Source: Rhodanobacter glycinis
GTDB lineage: Bacteria; Pseudomonadota; Gammaproteobacteria; Xanthomonadales; Rhodanobacteraceae
Direction: 5' to 3'
DNA length: 64,000 nucleotides
Assembly (NCBI RefSeq): GCF_006438785.1
Contig: NZ_RCZB01000003.1
Span: forward strand, 708,629 to 772,628
The notes beneath the pieces are model-generated. The model made no database searches. It worked only from the letters and a program-made list of their open reading frames with translations, and was not told where the DNA came from. A program made the translations under genes and the position numbers. Of the stretch, positions 35,232-43,970 are shown one piece after another; positions within the stretch are counted from its first letter, which is position 1, and every line of letters begins with the position of its first letter.

Positions 35232-36107
35232 ATGAACGAACTTGCAGCCAAATTCGCAGCCCGATCGGCGGCGTCGCCGGTGTGCACCAAGCGATATCGG
35301 CACATCTGGACGCAGGAGCAGGGCGGTGTCACCTATGGCGACGGGGTCAGCACGTGGCCCGCGGTGTACGAACTGTCGACCTCCGCCGCGTCGACGGCGC
35401 TGACGGTCAACGTGCTGATAGGCGCGACCGACGGTGGTGGAGGCTTCACGGCCGAGGTCGCAACGCGCTGGTCTCTGGCGATCAAACGCGTCTGGAGCGA
35501 CAAGGCCTCGGTGTCGATCAATGAAACCGCTGGAGGTGTCGTGAAGACCCATACCCGGCGAATTCTGTTCGACATTTCCTGGAACGATGCAAACGCCGAA
35601 TACACGGTCCAATGTCGGCCGACGCCTGGCATGGCCGGCCTGATTGCGTCCATCGACAGCGGAGCAACCCCAGGAGCGCGCTGCGCTCACGTCCAGGCCC
35701 TCGGCGTTCCAAGCGTCAAGGCCGCGACCTACGACATCGCATGGCCCATGTGGAAGAAGACGGCGCTGTTGCACGACGTGGATCGGGACAACGTATTCCA
35801 TGGCACGCCCAACATGCTCGAGTGGGGTGCGGACGACAGCGAAGCGGTGCCGCACGAATTCGGCCATACGATCGGCCTTCCAGACGAATATCTCACGACG
35901 CAGTACAACGGCGTGGCGGTCGACGCTGCCATCTACAACCAGCCGCCGTTCGGCACGAAGAGCATCATGAACAACACGGTGTCGAGCCGGGGATCTACCC
36001 TTTATCCGCGGCATTTCAGTCTGATCGCAACCGACTTCAGGGATTTGATGAGCACGCTCGTCAAGCCTGGCAGCACTTTCGGTGCGGCTACCGCGCGTAT
36101 GTTGTGA
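35232..36107 (+). CDS. Metzincin-like zinc metalloprotease, candidate T6SS effector
   Basis: A 291-residue protein with no signal peptide or membrane helix. His208-Glu209 and His212 form H-E-F-G-H, extended to H-E-F-G-H-T-I-G-L-P-D-E-Y, which places Asp218 as a possible third zinc ligand as in snapalysin and resembles the M64-type H-E-x-x-H...D-E-Y block. Met246 in K-S-I-M-N-N fits a Met-turn, so a metzincin fold is likely. The first 200 residues are unrecognised. AAGGGG precedes the ATG. It sits between tssH and a PAAR gene in a group not needed for the machine, so secretion by the T6SS is the leading inference; cytosolic processing of a T6SS part is the alternative. No immunity gene is obvious next to it. 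Confidence 0.7.
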   Translation: MNELAAKFAARSAASPVCTKRYRHIWTQEQGGVTYGDGVSTWPAVYELSTSAASTALTVNVLIGATDGGGGFTAEVATRWSLAIKRVWSDKASVSINETAGGVVKTHTRRILFDISWNDANAEYTVQCRPTPGMAGLIASIDSGATPGARCAHVQALGVPSVKAATYDIAWPMWKKTALLHDVDRDNVFHGTPNMLEWGADDSEAVPHEFGHTIGLPDEYLTTQYNGVAVDAAIYNQPPFGTKSIMNNTVSSRGSTLYPRHFSLIATDFRDLMSTLVKPGSTFGAATARML

Positions 36108-36201
36108 ATCCACAGCGTGTTGGTGAAAACGGGGTCAGATTGAACCACCCCGTTTTCATCCATGCGGTACTCAGAGTGCAGACAACAGGGGGAGACAGGC
36201 G

Positions 36202-37215
36202 ATGCCATCCAAACCGCTAAGCATGGGCGAGTTCAAGGCCATGGGCGAACTGGCGCGAGCGCGCCAGCAACTGGTCGTCAACATGTTCGGCGGCACGAAG
36301 CTCAAGTTCGGCACCAGCAGTCAGCTGTCCACGGCCAAGCAGGTGCTGTCGACGGGCAAGAAGATCGTTTCCTCGGCCAACAAACTGGCAAAAGGCGGCA
36401 AGGCAGCCAGCACGGCGGCAAGCATGCCGGGCATGAAGGAGGCGGTGCAGGACTTCATCGTCGAATGCGCGGATGTCGATAACATCCATGAAGTGATCGC
36501 GGCGATCACGGGTGAGGTGCTGGCAAACCTGGTGCACGAGATCACGCCGATTCTCGGCGTGGTGACCAGCGGAGTGAAGCTGGCCAAGGCTGGCAAGGCA
36601 GTCGCAGAGGACGGATATCACCTCTACAAGAGCGACGACTACAAGGCTGGCTTCCGGCTCGGCGATCCCAGTGCAGCGGCCGAGGCGATCCAGCTCATCA
36701 TCAAGCGCGACCTCGCCAAACACTCGGTGCAACTGGGGCAGCAGGCGCTCGCCACCGGCGCCAAGATCGGTGGGCTTTTCGCGGATTTCGGCACGGCCAC
36801 CACGGCGGGCATCGGCATCGCCAATTCACTGGCCAGTCTTGGGCTGCAACTGTACGGCCTGGGCCTGGACATCAAGGACATGCGTGCCGGCAACAAGCGG
36901 TTGGCGGCACCGAACTCGCTGGATCTGTTGGTGTTCAACGAGTGCCCTATCCTTGGCTGCTATCTGCTCACCTGCGCTGATACATCGGCCGTCGCCAACA
37001 TGTTCATTGCCGACATCGGGTTGCCGGGCTGGATGGACAAAGTCGAACTGATGAAGAAGAAGCAGATGGATCCCCTGCTCAAGATCGCCACCAAGAACAT
37101 CACTAGCTCGCGCCTGCAACTGGAGGGGCTCGGCAGCGACAAGGGCACGCACGTCAAGAAGGGTTTCTTCGCCGGGATAAAGAGCAAGGCGCTCAAGCAG
37201 ATCGGGCTGTCGTAA
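36202..37215 (+). CDS. Unrecognised helical protein upstream of PAAR
   Basis: A 337-residue protein I do not recognise. It is Ala/Gly/Lys-rich and strongly helical, without a signal peptide. Two long weakly hydrophobic stretches (about residues 110-135 and 190-232, with G-A-K-I-G-G-L-F and G-I-G-I-A-N-S-L) could form membrane-inserting hairpins. A Cys-containing block follows (about 247-275: N-E-C-P-I-L-G-C-Y-L-L-T-C), then a basic Lys-rich tail. Position between the metzincin and PAAR genes suggests an effector, a pore-forming cargo or a loading adaptor. The start ATG 36202 has GGGGGAGA about 12 bases upstream. Confidence 0.65.
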   Translation: MPSKPLSMGEFKAMGELARARQQLVVNMFGGTKLKFGTSSQLSTAKQVLSTGKKIVSSANKLAKGGKAASTAASMPGMKEAVQDFIVECADVDNIHEVIAAITGEVLANLVHEITPILGVVTSGVKLAKAGKAVAEDGYHLYKSDDYKAGFRLGDPSAAAEAIQLIIKRDLAKHSVQLGQQALATGAKIGGLFADFGTATTAGIGIANSLASLGLQLYGLGLDIKDMRAGNKRLAAPNSLDLLVFNECPILGCYLLTCADTSAVANMFIADIGLPGWMDKVELMKKKQMDPLLKIATKNITSSRLQLEGLGSDKGTHVKKGFFAGIKSKALKQIGLS

Positions 37216-37346
37216 GGTTGCTGGGTGTTTCCGGTCACTGCGCGATTGAATGGAGCGGCAAAGCCAAACGGGCGGTCTGCTCATGAACCGCCGGAAGCGT
37301 AACATCGGGTCGTTGTCACTGAGTCCACCTGCCAGGTCCATCACTA

Positions 37347-37634
37347 ATGCCCCCAGCCGCACGACTTACCGACATGCATGTCTGCCCGATGGTGACCGGC
37401 GTGGTGCCCCACGTCGGCGGCCCGATCCTGGCGCCTGGCGCACCCACCGTGCTGATCGGCGCACTGCCCGCCGCACGGGCTACCGACATGGTGACCTGCG
37501 TGGGCCCGCCCGATGTCATCGCCATGGGATCCACCAAGGTTCTCATAAGTGGCTTGCCGGCAGCGCGCCTCGGGGATCCGACTGCCCATGGCGGATCCAT
37601 TGTGCTCGGCTGCCCCACGGTGTTGATCAGCTGA
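37347..37634 (+). CDS. PAAR-domain spike-tip protein
   Basis: A stand-alone 95-residue PAAR protein, the sharp tip that caps VgrG and can carry effectors. It has the three repeated turns P-A-A-R-L-T-D-M-H, P-A-A-R-A-T-D-M and P-A-A-R-L-G-D-P-T-A-H-G-G, with the His/Cys residues used to bind the apex metal. No extension domain is fused, so effectors would have to bind non-covalently, which fits the two unknown genes just upstream. Confidence 0.94.
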   Translation: MPPAARLTDMHVCPMVTGVVPHVGGPILAPGAPTVLIGALPAARATDMVTCVGPPDVIAMGSTKVLISGLPAARLGDPTAHGGSIVLGCPTVLIS

Positions 37635-37837
37635 GCCAGGACATGGGAATGGCCACGGCTGCGCCGGGTTGATTCGGCGAGACATGCATCGTGGCGCCAC
37701 GTGGCGAAGGGTGGGGAGAATTCGGTGAGAGGAAATCGCAAGTCGTTCATGGCTGGCGCTTGGGTGCCCGTTTGAAGCGGACATCGTCTGGTCGGGGCAG
37801 ATGCGGGAGCCGCGCCACCGATGTCGCCCACGGCGTG

Positions 37838-39151
37838 ATGGCTCTGCTGCGCAAGGCGGTCGAGGCCCATCAAGGCGGCGAGCTGGATACGGCAGAGACG
37901 CTCTATCGCCGAGTACTGCAGATGCAGGCCGGGCAGCCCGACGCGCTGCATTTTCTCGGCGTGCTGTGTCATCAGCGTGGTCGCAGCGAGGATGCCGTGA
38001 GGTTGATCCGATTGGCGCTTCGGGCCACTCCGCAACACGCCGATGCGCACAACAATCTCGGTAATGTTCACAAGGAAAGCAGCAACCTCGCCGAGGCCGA
38101 GGCGTGCTACCGACGTGCTCTGGCCTGCAACGCACATCATCAGGATGCGTTGGGCAATCTGACCGTGGTGCTTGAGGCCCAGCAGCGGCCGGAGGAGGCG
38201 CGGCAAGCCTGCCGCACGTTGATCGAGCAGGCTCCGCAATTGGGTCGCGCGCACTATTTGATGGGAATGCAGCTGCGCAGGCATGCGAGCGAGATCGAGG
38301 ATGTGGAGCAGGCAGTGGTCTGCTTCAGGAACGCGATCCGCTTCGGCGGCAGCAACGTGCGGGCCCTCGATGAACTCGGTGTCGCGCTCTATGTGCTCGA
38401 TCGGCACGACGAAGCCATCGGCGTTTACCGCGACTGGCTGAGCCGCGAGCCGGACAACCCCGTGCCCCGGCATATGCTGGCCGCCTGTGGCGGCATGGCA
38501 GCGCCGTCGCGGGCGGACGACGACTACGTGCGCAATGTGTTCGACAGATTCGCCGACAACTTTGACGAGCAACTGCTGAACAACCTCGCATACCGGGCGC
38601 CGCAGGTGCTGGTCGATGCGCTGAGGCCCATGCTTGGATTGCCCGCTGGCGTGCTGGATGTCCTTGATGCCGGCTGTGGCACCGGATTGTGTGGCCCGCT
38701 GATCCGACCGTATGCACATCGCCTGAGTGGCGTCGACCTCTCCGGCGGCATGGTCGAGAAGGCGCGTGCGCGCGGCGGTTACGACGTGCTGGACGTGGCC
38801 GAACTGACTGCGTATCTGCAACGACACCCGGATAGCTGGGACTTGGTGCTGTCCGCCGACACCCTGGTCTATTTTGGGGATCTGCACGTGGTGCTGTCTG
38901 CCGCCTGTCATGCCTTGCGGCTGGATGGATGGCTCGCCTTCACGCTGGAAGCGCTGGAGGGTGAGGAGAGTCGCACGGAGCTGAGTCCAAGTGGGCGCTA
39001 TCAGCACACCCGCCGCTACGTGATGGATGCACTGGACGCCAATGGATTCACCGGCGTGGCAATCGCGCCCGAGTCACTTCGCAAGGAAATGGGTGCGCCG
39101 GTTGCTGGCTGGGTGGTGCTGGCACGCAAGAAGGAAAGCCGGGAGGGTTGA
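37838..39151 (+). CDS. TPR-repeat class I methyltransferase
   Basis: A fusion of tetratricopeptide repeats (about residues 5-215, with units such as D-A-H-N-N-L-G-N-V and A-L-D-E-L-G-V-A-L) and a class I SAM-dependent methyltransferase (about 240-430; motif I V-L-D-A-G-C-G-T-G-L-C-G-P at about 275 and G-V-D-L-S-G-G-M after it). 437 residues from ATG 37838; the frame extends to a GTG at 37691, but the extra part is Arg-rich and not TPR-like, and neither start has a strong ribosome site. The substrate is unknown. It lies between PAAR and vgrG, an unusual place, so it may modify a spike or cargo protein or simply be a passenger. Confidence 0.8.
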   Translation: MALLRKAVEAHQGGELDTAETLYRRVLQMQAGQPDALHFLGVLCHQRGRSEDAVRLIRLALRATPQHADAHNNLGNVHKESSNLAEAEACYRRALACNAHHQDALGNLTVVLEAQQRPEEARQACRTLIEQAPQLGRAHYLMGMQLRRHASEIEDVEQAVVCFRNAIRFGGSNVRALDELGVALYVLDRHDEAIGVYRDWLSREPDNPVPRHMLAACGGMAAPSRADDDYVRNVFDRFADNFDEQLLNNLAYRAPQVLVDALRPMLGLPAGVLDVLDAGCGTGLCGPLIRPYAHRLSGVDLSGGMVEKARARGGYDVLDVAELTAYLQRHPDSWDLVLSADTLVYFGDLHVVLSAACHALRLDGWLAFTLEALEGEESRTELSPSGRYQHTRRYVMDALDANGFTGVAIAPESLRKEMGAPVAGWVVLARKKESREG

Positions 39152-39515
39152 GGCTTTCGCCATCGGCAGCAACAGACAGGACAGTTTCGACATCGTGCGG
39201 ATCGAGTGGCACGAGGCGGATCCGGCTCAGGATTTTGTGTCGACCGGAATGGTCGGGAATCGTTTGGCGGCGGCAGCGATCTCCGCGGGATGATCGCTGC
39301 TGCTGACCATGTGGTGGCCGTTGACCGTTGCCGCAGCGAAACGTTGCTAACATACCTGCCGCTCATGAAAGCAGGGGTTTGCCATGGGCGGATGCGCTGG
39401 AAGAACGGACGGCCTCGATCTGCCACGTCTCGAAAGGCCTCCCGTTGGGGGCGACAATATGGTACACAGCTGAAGTTGCCAGCCTGCCGTTGCGGGCTCG
39501 CGGGGGAGAGTGGAT
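39152..39515 (+). other. Gene-free region before vgrG
   Basis: No coding frame is supported. A perfect -24-like TGGCACG at 39206 has no matching -12 element, and TTGACC at about 39320 lacks a properly spaced -10. It probably contains the vgrG promoter. Confidence 0.4.
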
Positions 39516-41531
39516 ATGACGCATCGGATGACACTGAAGTCAGACCTCGGTGACAAGCTGCTGCCCGCAAGCCTGTCGGGCAGCGAGCAACTCGGGAGGC
39601 TTTTTTCCTACCAGCTGAAATTGCTGAGCAAGGACAGCGGGATCAAGCTGCTCGACCTGCTCGGCACATCGATGACGGTTACTCTTGATACGGGTGACTT
39701 CAAGCGTCATTTCAATGGCATCGTCTCGGAAATATCCCAGATCGGTTTCGAGAGTTTCCAGAACGAACGTCACGCCGAGTACGCAGTGACCCTGGTGCCA
39801 AAGCCCTGGTTGCTGCTGCACAAGGTGGACTGCCGGATCTACACCGATCTGTCTGTTCCAGACATCATCAAGACCGTGCTGTCCGAGGTGGGTTGTACCG
39901 ATGTCAAGCTCAGCCTTAGCGGCAGCTACCCGGTTCGGGAATATTGCGTCCAGTATCGCGAGGATTACTTCAACTTCATCAGTCGGCTGATGGAGCAGGA
40001 GGGCATCTATTACTTCTTCCAGCACTCCGACAATACGCACACGATGGTGCTGGCTGACTCGCTTGGAGCTCACTCGGCGACTGGCGGATTTGACGAGCTG
40101 CCGTATCGGCCGCAGGGAGAGGCGAGTCGCGGCGCACAGACTCCAGCCATCCAGGATTTTTCCGCCGTACGCTCCATGCAGACCACCAAGTATTCGCTGA
40201 CCGACTATGACCCTTTGAAGCCGCGCACTTCGCTGCTCGGAGATGAAACGATCAGCAACGCGGACAGCAACCACAACGTGATGGGCCTGGAGTCGTTCGA
40301 CTACCCTGGCGACCATGTGACCGGTGACGTCGGCAAGCACTACGCGCAAGTACGGATCGAAGCGCTGAACGTGCAGCAGTCGCTGTGTTCGGGCTCGACC
40401 ACGGCCAGCGGGCTGTTGACCGGCGCATTGTTCAAGCTGGCTGAGTTTCCCCGCAAGGAGCTCAACCTGGAATACCTCGTCACGGGTTCTACCGTGCATA
40501 TCGAGGATGACGCCTACCACTCCGGCAAGGCACAGGGTGGCGACCTTTTCTTCTGCAATTTCTCGGCGATCCGGAGCGGGCAACCGTTCCGCACCATGCC
40601 TACCGCTGTCCGACCGATGGTGGTGGGCCTGCAGACCGCGGTGGTGGCGGGCAGCGATACTGCCGAGGACATCTCGGTCGACAAGTACGGTCGTATCCAG
40701 GTGATCTTTCACTGGAACAAGACGGACAAGAAGAACTGGCACATTTCCTGCCCGGTTCGGGTGGCCTCGGCATGGGCCGGCAAGAACTGGGGGGCCGTGA
40801 ACATCCCTCGCGTCGGCCAGGAAGTGGTGATCAGTTTCCTCGAAGGGGATCCGGATCGACCGCTGGTGATCGGCAGCGTCTACAACGCGGACAACATGCC
40901 GCCCTACACCCTGCCGGACAACAAGACGCAGAGCGGCATCAAGAGCCGCAGCCATGAAGGCGGCGGTGCGGATGACTTCAACGAGATCCGCTTCGAGGAC
41001 AAGAAAGGCAGTGAGGAACTGTACCTTCACGCGCAAAAGGACATGCGCGAAGAGGTGGAGAACGACCACTTCGTCGACATCGACCACGACGAAACCGTCA
41101 ACATCAAGAACGACCAGACCGAGAACATCAAGCACGATCGCAAGCTGACAGTCGGCAACGATGACAAGCTCGATGTTACGCAGAATGCCACGACCACGGT
41201 CGGTCAGAAGTTCAAGCTCAGCGCGGGTACCGAGATTGAACTGGTCACCGGTGCCTCCAGCATCGTGATGAAAAGCGATGGCTCCATCGAGATCAAGGGC
41301 GTCAATATCAAGGTCAGCGGCAGCATGGGAGTAAAAGTGGATGGCCAGGTGGAGGTCGGCATCAAGGCCGGCGCCACCATGGACATCGGCGCGGGAGCAT
41401 CCCTGAAGATGCACTCGGACGCGATGCTGGAAGTTGCCGGTGGCGCAATGGCCACCGTGAAAGGGCCGATGCTGACGCTGAAGGGCGATGCGATGACGCA
41501 GGTGTCCGGCGCCATCATCATGATCGGGTAA
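39516..41531 (+). CDS. vgrG: T6SS spike protein VgrG
   Basis: VgrG (TssI), 671 residues, trimeric spike built of gp27-like and gp5-like parts. Visible are Y-R-E-D-Y-F-N-F-I-S-R-L-M-E-Q-E-G-I-Y-Y-F-F, the gp5 OB-fold with V-R-V-A-S-A-W-A-G-K-N-W-G and P-R-V-G-Q-E-V-V-I-S-F-L-E-G-D-P-D-R-P, and a beta-helix of repeated N-I-K-x-D / D-V-T-Q-N-A segments ending in M-I-G. No extra effector domain follows, so it is a structural, non-evolved VgrG. GGGGGAG at seven bases supports ATG 39516 over GTG 39510. Confidence 0.96.
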   Translation: MTHRMTLKSDLGDKLLPASLSGSEQLGRLFSYQLKLLSKDSGIKLLDLLGTSMTVTLDTGDFKRHFNGIVSEISQIGFESFQNERHAEYAVTLVPKPWLLLHKVDCRIYTDLSVPDIIKTVLSEVGCTDVKLSLSGSYPVREYCVQYREDYFNFISRLMEQEGIYYFFQHSDNTHTMVLADSLGAHSATGGFDELPYRPQGEASRGAQTPAIQDFSAVRSMQTTKYSLTDYDPLKPRTSLLGDETISNADSNHNVMGLESFDYPGDHVTGDVGKHYAQVRIEALNVQQSLCSGSTTASGLLTGALFKLAEFPRKELNLEYLVTGSTVHIEDDAYHSGKAQGGDLFFCNFSAIRSGQPFRTMPTAVRPMVVGLQTAVVAGSDTAEDISVDKYGRIQVIFHWNKTDKKNWHISCPVRVASAWAGKNWGAVNIPRVGQEVVISFLEGDPDRPLVIGSVYNADNMPPYTLPDNKTQSGIKSRSHEGGGADDFNEIRFEDKKGSEELYLHAQKDMREEVENDHFVDIDHDETVNIKNDQTENIKHDRKLTVGNDDKLDVTQNATTTVGQKFKLSAGTEIELVTGASSIVMKSDGSIEIKGVNIKVSGSMGVKVDGQVEVGIKAGATMDIGAGASLKMHSDAMLEVAGGAMATVKGPMLTLKGDAMTQVSGAIIMIG

Positions 41532-41547
41532 GCGGGAGGACACGCAG

Positions 41548-42096
41548 ATGTCAGCAGTGTTGCAAGCATCCATGCAGATGGAATTGTCCGAGCCGGCCAG
41601 TGCGATGCTCAAGGCCGACATGACTCCGCAGGTAGCGGTGCAGGCCCTGGTCGGTGCCGGCCAGGTGCAGGATGCGCTGAAGCTGCTCGCGCGGCTCTTG
41701 CCCAAGCGCTATGCGGTAGCCTGGCTGTGCCAGTGCGCGCGCGATCAACCGTTGAGCCCCGAGGACAAGGCCGGCGCCTCGTTGGCAGAGAAGTGGGTGC
41801 GAGAACCGAACGAGAGCAATCGGCGCGCGGCATTCGAATTCGCCAACGCCGGCGGCTACAAATCGACGGGCGCATGGTTGGCCGCCGCCGCTGGATGGTC
41901 GGGAGGCAGCCTGGCACCGGCATCGCAGGAGACGCCGGTGCCTCCGGCGGATCATCTGACGGCGTGTGCCGTGGTGGCCGGGATCAACATGCTGGCAGCG
42001 CTGGTGATCGACAAGTTCGAGGCCCGCCGTGCCGGCTACATCGAGCCTGCGATGAACCTGCTCAACGCCGGCGGAGCCGCTTCGGGCTCTGCTTGA
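41548..42096 (+). CDS. Small T6SS-associated protein, possibly DUF6931
   Basis: A 182-residue protein 16 bases after vgrG. Its middle (K-L-L-A-R-L-L-P-K-R-Y-A-V-A-W-L-C-Q-C-A-R) and the later G-W-S-G-G-S-L block recall the DUF6931 family often found beside VgrG genes; this is from memory and unverified. Two moderately hydrophobic helices are present but no signal peptide. It may be a spike-loading accessory; its function is unknown. Confidence 0.65.
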   Translation: MSAVLQASMQMELSEPASAMLKADMTPQVAVQALVGAGQVQDALKLLARLLPKRYAVAWLCQCARDQPLSPEDKAGASLAEKWVREPNESNRRAAFEFANAGGYKSTGAWLAAAAGWSGGSLAPASQETPVPPADHLTACAVVAGINMLAALVIDKFEARRAGYIEPAMNLLNAGGAASGSA

Positions 42097-42472
42097 GTCA
42101 ATCCCAGCCGGTCTTCCGGAAGCTTGCCCACTGCGCAGATGGGCGATACGATTGTGAACCGTAGTTTTATTGCGTCCGGCGAGCTCATCAACAGGTAGGG
42201 TCGGGGTTTGCGGCTCGGGAATAGCAGGGCTTCCGCGGGGTGTGAGGTTGCGTCGGTCGGCCATCGGGGCGTCTGGTTACGCTGATGCAGAGGGCGATCA
42301 GGTGCGCTATCGGGGCGGTACATTCAACCTGCAACAGTCGCGAAGCCTCGGTGGTTCGCGAACAATCATTCGGGACGACCATCCGGATTTCATGCGCTGA
42401 CCCGTTGCATGAGTAAGCGCGATTCATTCATCGCTGTCCTGGTTGGCTGACAGTTGCAGGGGAAATACGAGC
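42097..42472 (+). other. Gene-free region between the small T6SS gene and tagH
   Basis: About 375 bases in which open frames on both strands are short and featureless. It probably carries a promoter for the tagH-tssKLM-tagF-pppA-ppkA group; no clear -35/-10 pair was recognised. Confidence 0.4.
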
Positions 42473-43846
42473 GTGTCGATGTCGCAGAGCCTGATCCTCG
42501 CAGTTGCTGGCCGCCAGGCTGCCCAATTTGGCAGTCGCAGCCGCAAGACGTTTGAGGCTGTGGGCGGAAGCATCGGCCGCTCCGAGGACTGCGACTGGGT
42601 GCTGAGTGCTTCCGGCGTGTCCCGCGTCCACGCGATGATCCGCTACCTCAATGGCATGTATTTCATCGAGGATCGCAGCACCAACGGCATGCTGTTGAAC
42701 GATGCTCCGCTGATCAAGGGCGATCCTTCGGCGTTGAAAGACGGCGACCGGCTGCTGATTGATACCTTCGAAGTCGAAGTTCACCTGCAGGCAGCCACCG
42801 TCGCGTCAGCAATGCCCGACCTGCTGGCGCCGGCACCCGCGGCGGCCGTCCCGACGGCGATGGTGATCGATCCGCTGGATTTCGATCTGCTCGATCCGGT
42901 GCCGCGGGCTGCGGCTTATCCACCATCTACGTCAGCCATGCCGATGGACGCGGGTCTCATCCCCGGCGCCATCGATGCACAGGCGGGTGGAGAGCTTGAC
43001 CCGTTGAGTTTTCTTGGCTCGGCCGACACGTCGTCCGGGCTCCTGTCAGGGGCCACCACGGGTAACGCCAGCTCGAGCTGGAACCACTCGGCCAGCACCG
43101 ACGACTATTTCCATCCGCCGATGACGACCGATCAACGGCAAGCCAATGCGCTCCCGGAAAATTGGGATCTGACGGTGGGTGACTTCGCGTCGCCGCCGGC
43201 GCCACCCAGTTCGCCAGCGCCGCCCGCCGCGGTTGTGGCGTCACCGGTGGCCGTCCCGGCGCGTCCACCTTATAACCCCGCCACCCCGGTTGCAGAGACG
43301 ACCGGCTCAGCGACACTGCCGCCGGATGTCGATCAGATATTCCGTGTTGTTGTCGACGGCGTGATGGATGTGTTGCGCGCCCGTGCCGAGATCAAGAACA
43401 CGTTCCGCCTGCCGGTCACGATCATCCAGCGTTCCGAGAACAACCCGTTGAAATTCGCGCCGAACCCGGACGAGGCGCTGCAGAAGATCATGGCGCCGTC
43501 CAACGGCGCCTTCATGTCGGGCACGGCCGCGTTCGAGGATGCCTTCGACGATATCCGCTGCCATCAGATGGCGATGCTCGCCGGGGTGCGCGCGGCGTTC
43601 GAATCGCTGCTGGTGCATTTCAACCCGGATCGGTTCGAGCAGGAAGCGGATGGCTCGTCGAAGCGTTCGGCGTTCGCCGGCAAGGGCAAATACTGGGACA
43701 AGTACCGCGAGAACTTCGACGGACTGTCACGCGATCCCGACGAGTGCTTTCGTCGATTGTTCGGCGACGAATTCGCACGCGCCTATGAAGAACAGTTGTC
43801 ACGCCTGAAATCGGCGCGGAGAATGCAGAAGTCGGCACGTCACTAG
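42473..43846 (+). CDS. tagH: T6SS FHA-domain protein TagH
   Basis: TagH/Fha, 457 residues from GTG 42473. The N-terminal FHA domain (about 10-105) has G-S-I-G-R-S, the S-R-V-H phosphate-binding turn and S-T-N-G-M, so the pThr-binding residues are present. A long Pro/Ala-rich linker (about 110-285) leads to the C-terminal TagH domain (about 295-457; F-E-D-A-F-D-D-I-R-C-H and F-N-P-D-R-F). FHA proteins bind threonine-phosphorylated partners and switch on secretion. AGGGGA is 9 bases from GTG 42473 and 15 from ATG 42479, so the GTG is preferred; TTG 42443 is unlikely. Confidence 0.93.
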   Translation: MSMSQSLILAVAGRQAAQFGSRSRKTFEAVGGSIGRSEDCDWVLSASGVSRVHAMIRYLNGMYFIEDRSTNGMLLNDAPLIKGDPSALKDGDRLLIDTFEVEVHLQAATVASAMPDLLAPAPAAAVPTAMVIDPLDFDLLDPVPRAAAYPPSTSAMPMDAGLIPGAIDAQAGGELDPLSFLGSADTSSGLLSGATTGNASSSWNHSASTDDYFHPPMTTDQRQANALPENWDLTVGDFASPPAPPSSPAPPAAVVASPVAVPARPPYNPATPVAETTGSATLPPDVDQIFRVVVDGVMDVLRARAEIKNTFRLPVTIIQRSENNPLKFAPNPDEALQKIMAPSNGAFMSGTAAFEDAFDDIRCHQMAMLAGVRAAFESLLVHFNPDRFEQEADGSSKRSAFAGKGKYWDKYRENFDGLSRDPDECFRRLFGDEFARAYEEQLSRLKSARRMQKSARH

Positions 43847-43970
43847 GGGCACTGGGGACGCGGGTTACAGGCAGGAAACATCCAGGGGACGCGCAGGCGA
43901 GCAACATGCCGCCCGCGCGGGAATGCCCGGCAGCGCAGCCGGGGGCATCTCACAGGGGCAGGCGCGACGC

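Noticed and set aside
37691..37837. N-terminal extension of the TPR-methyltransferase from GTG 37691
   Set aside because: The 49 residues are Arg/Gly-rich and unlike TPR; more likely untranslated sequence read in frame.
39206..39222. TGGCACG resembling the -24 element of a sigma-54 promoter before vgrG
   Set aside because: The -12 half (TTGC) is absent at the required distance; likely chance.
39540..41705. A 721-codon minus-strand frame opposite vgrG
   Set aside because: Antisense shadow; His/Val/Leu-rich translation without motifs.
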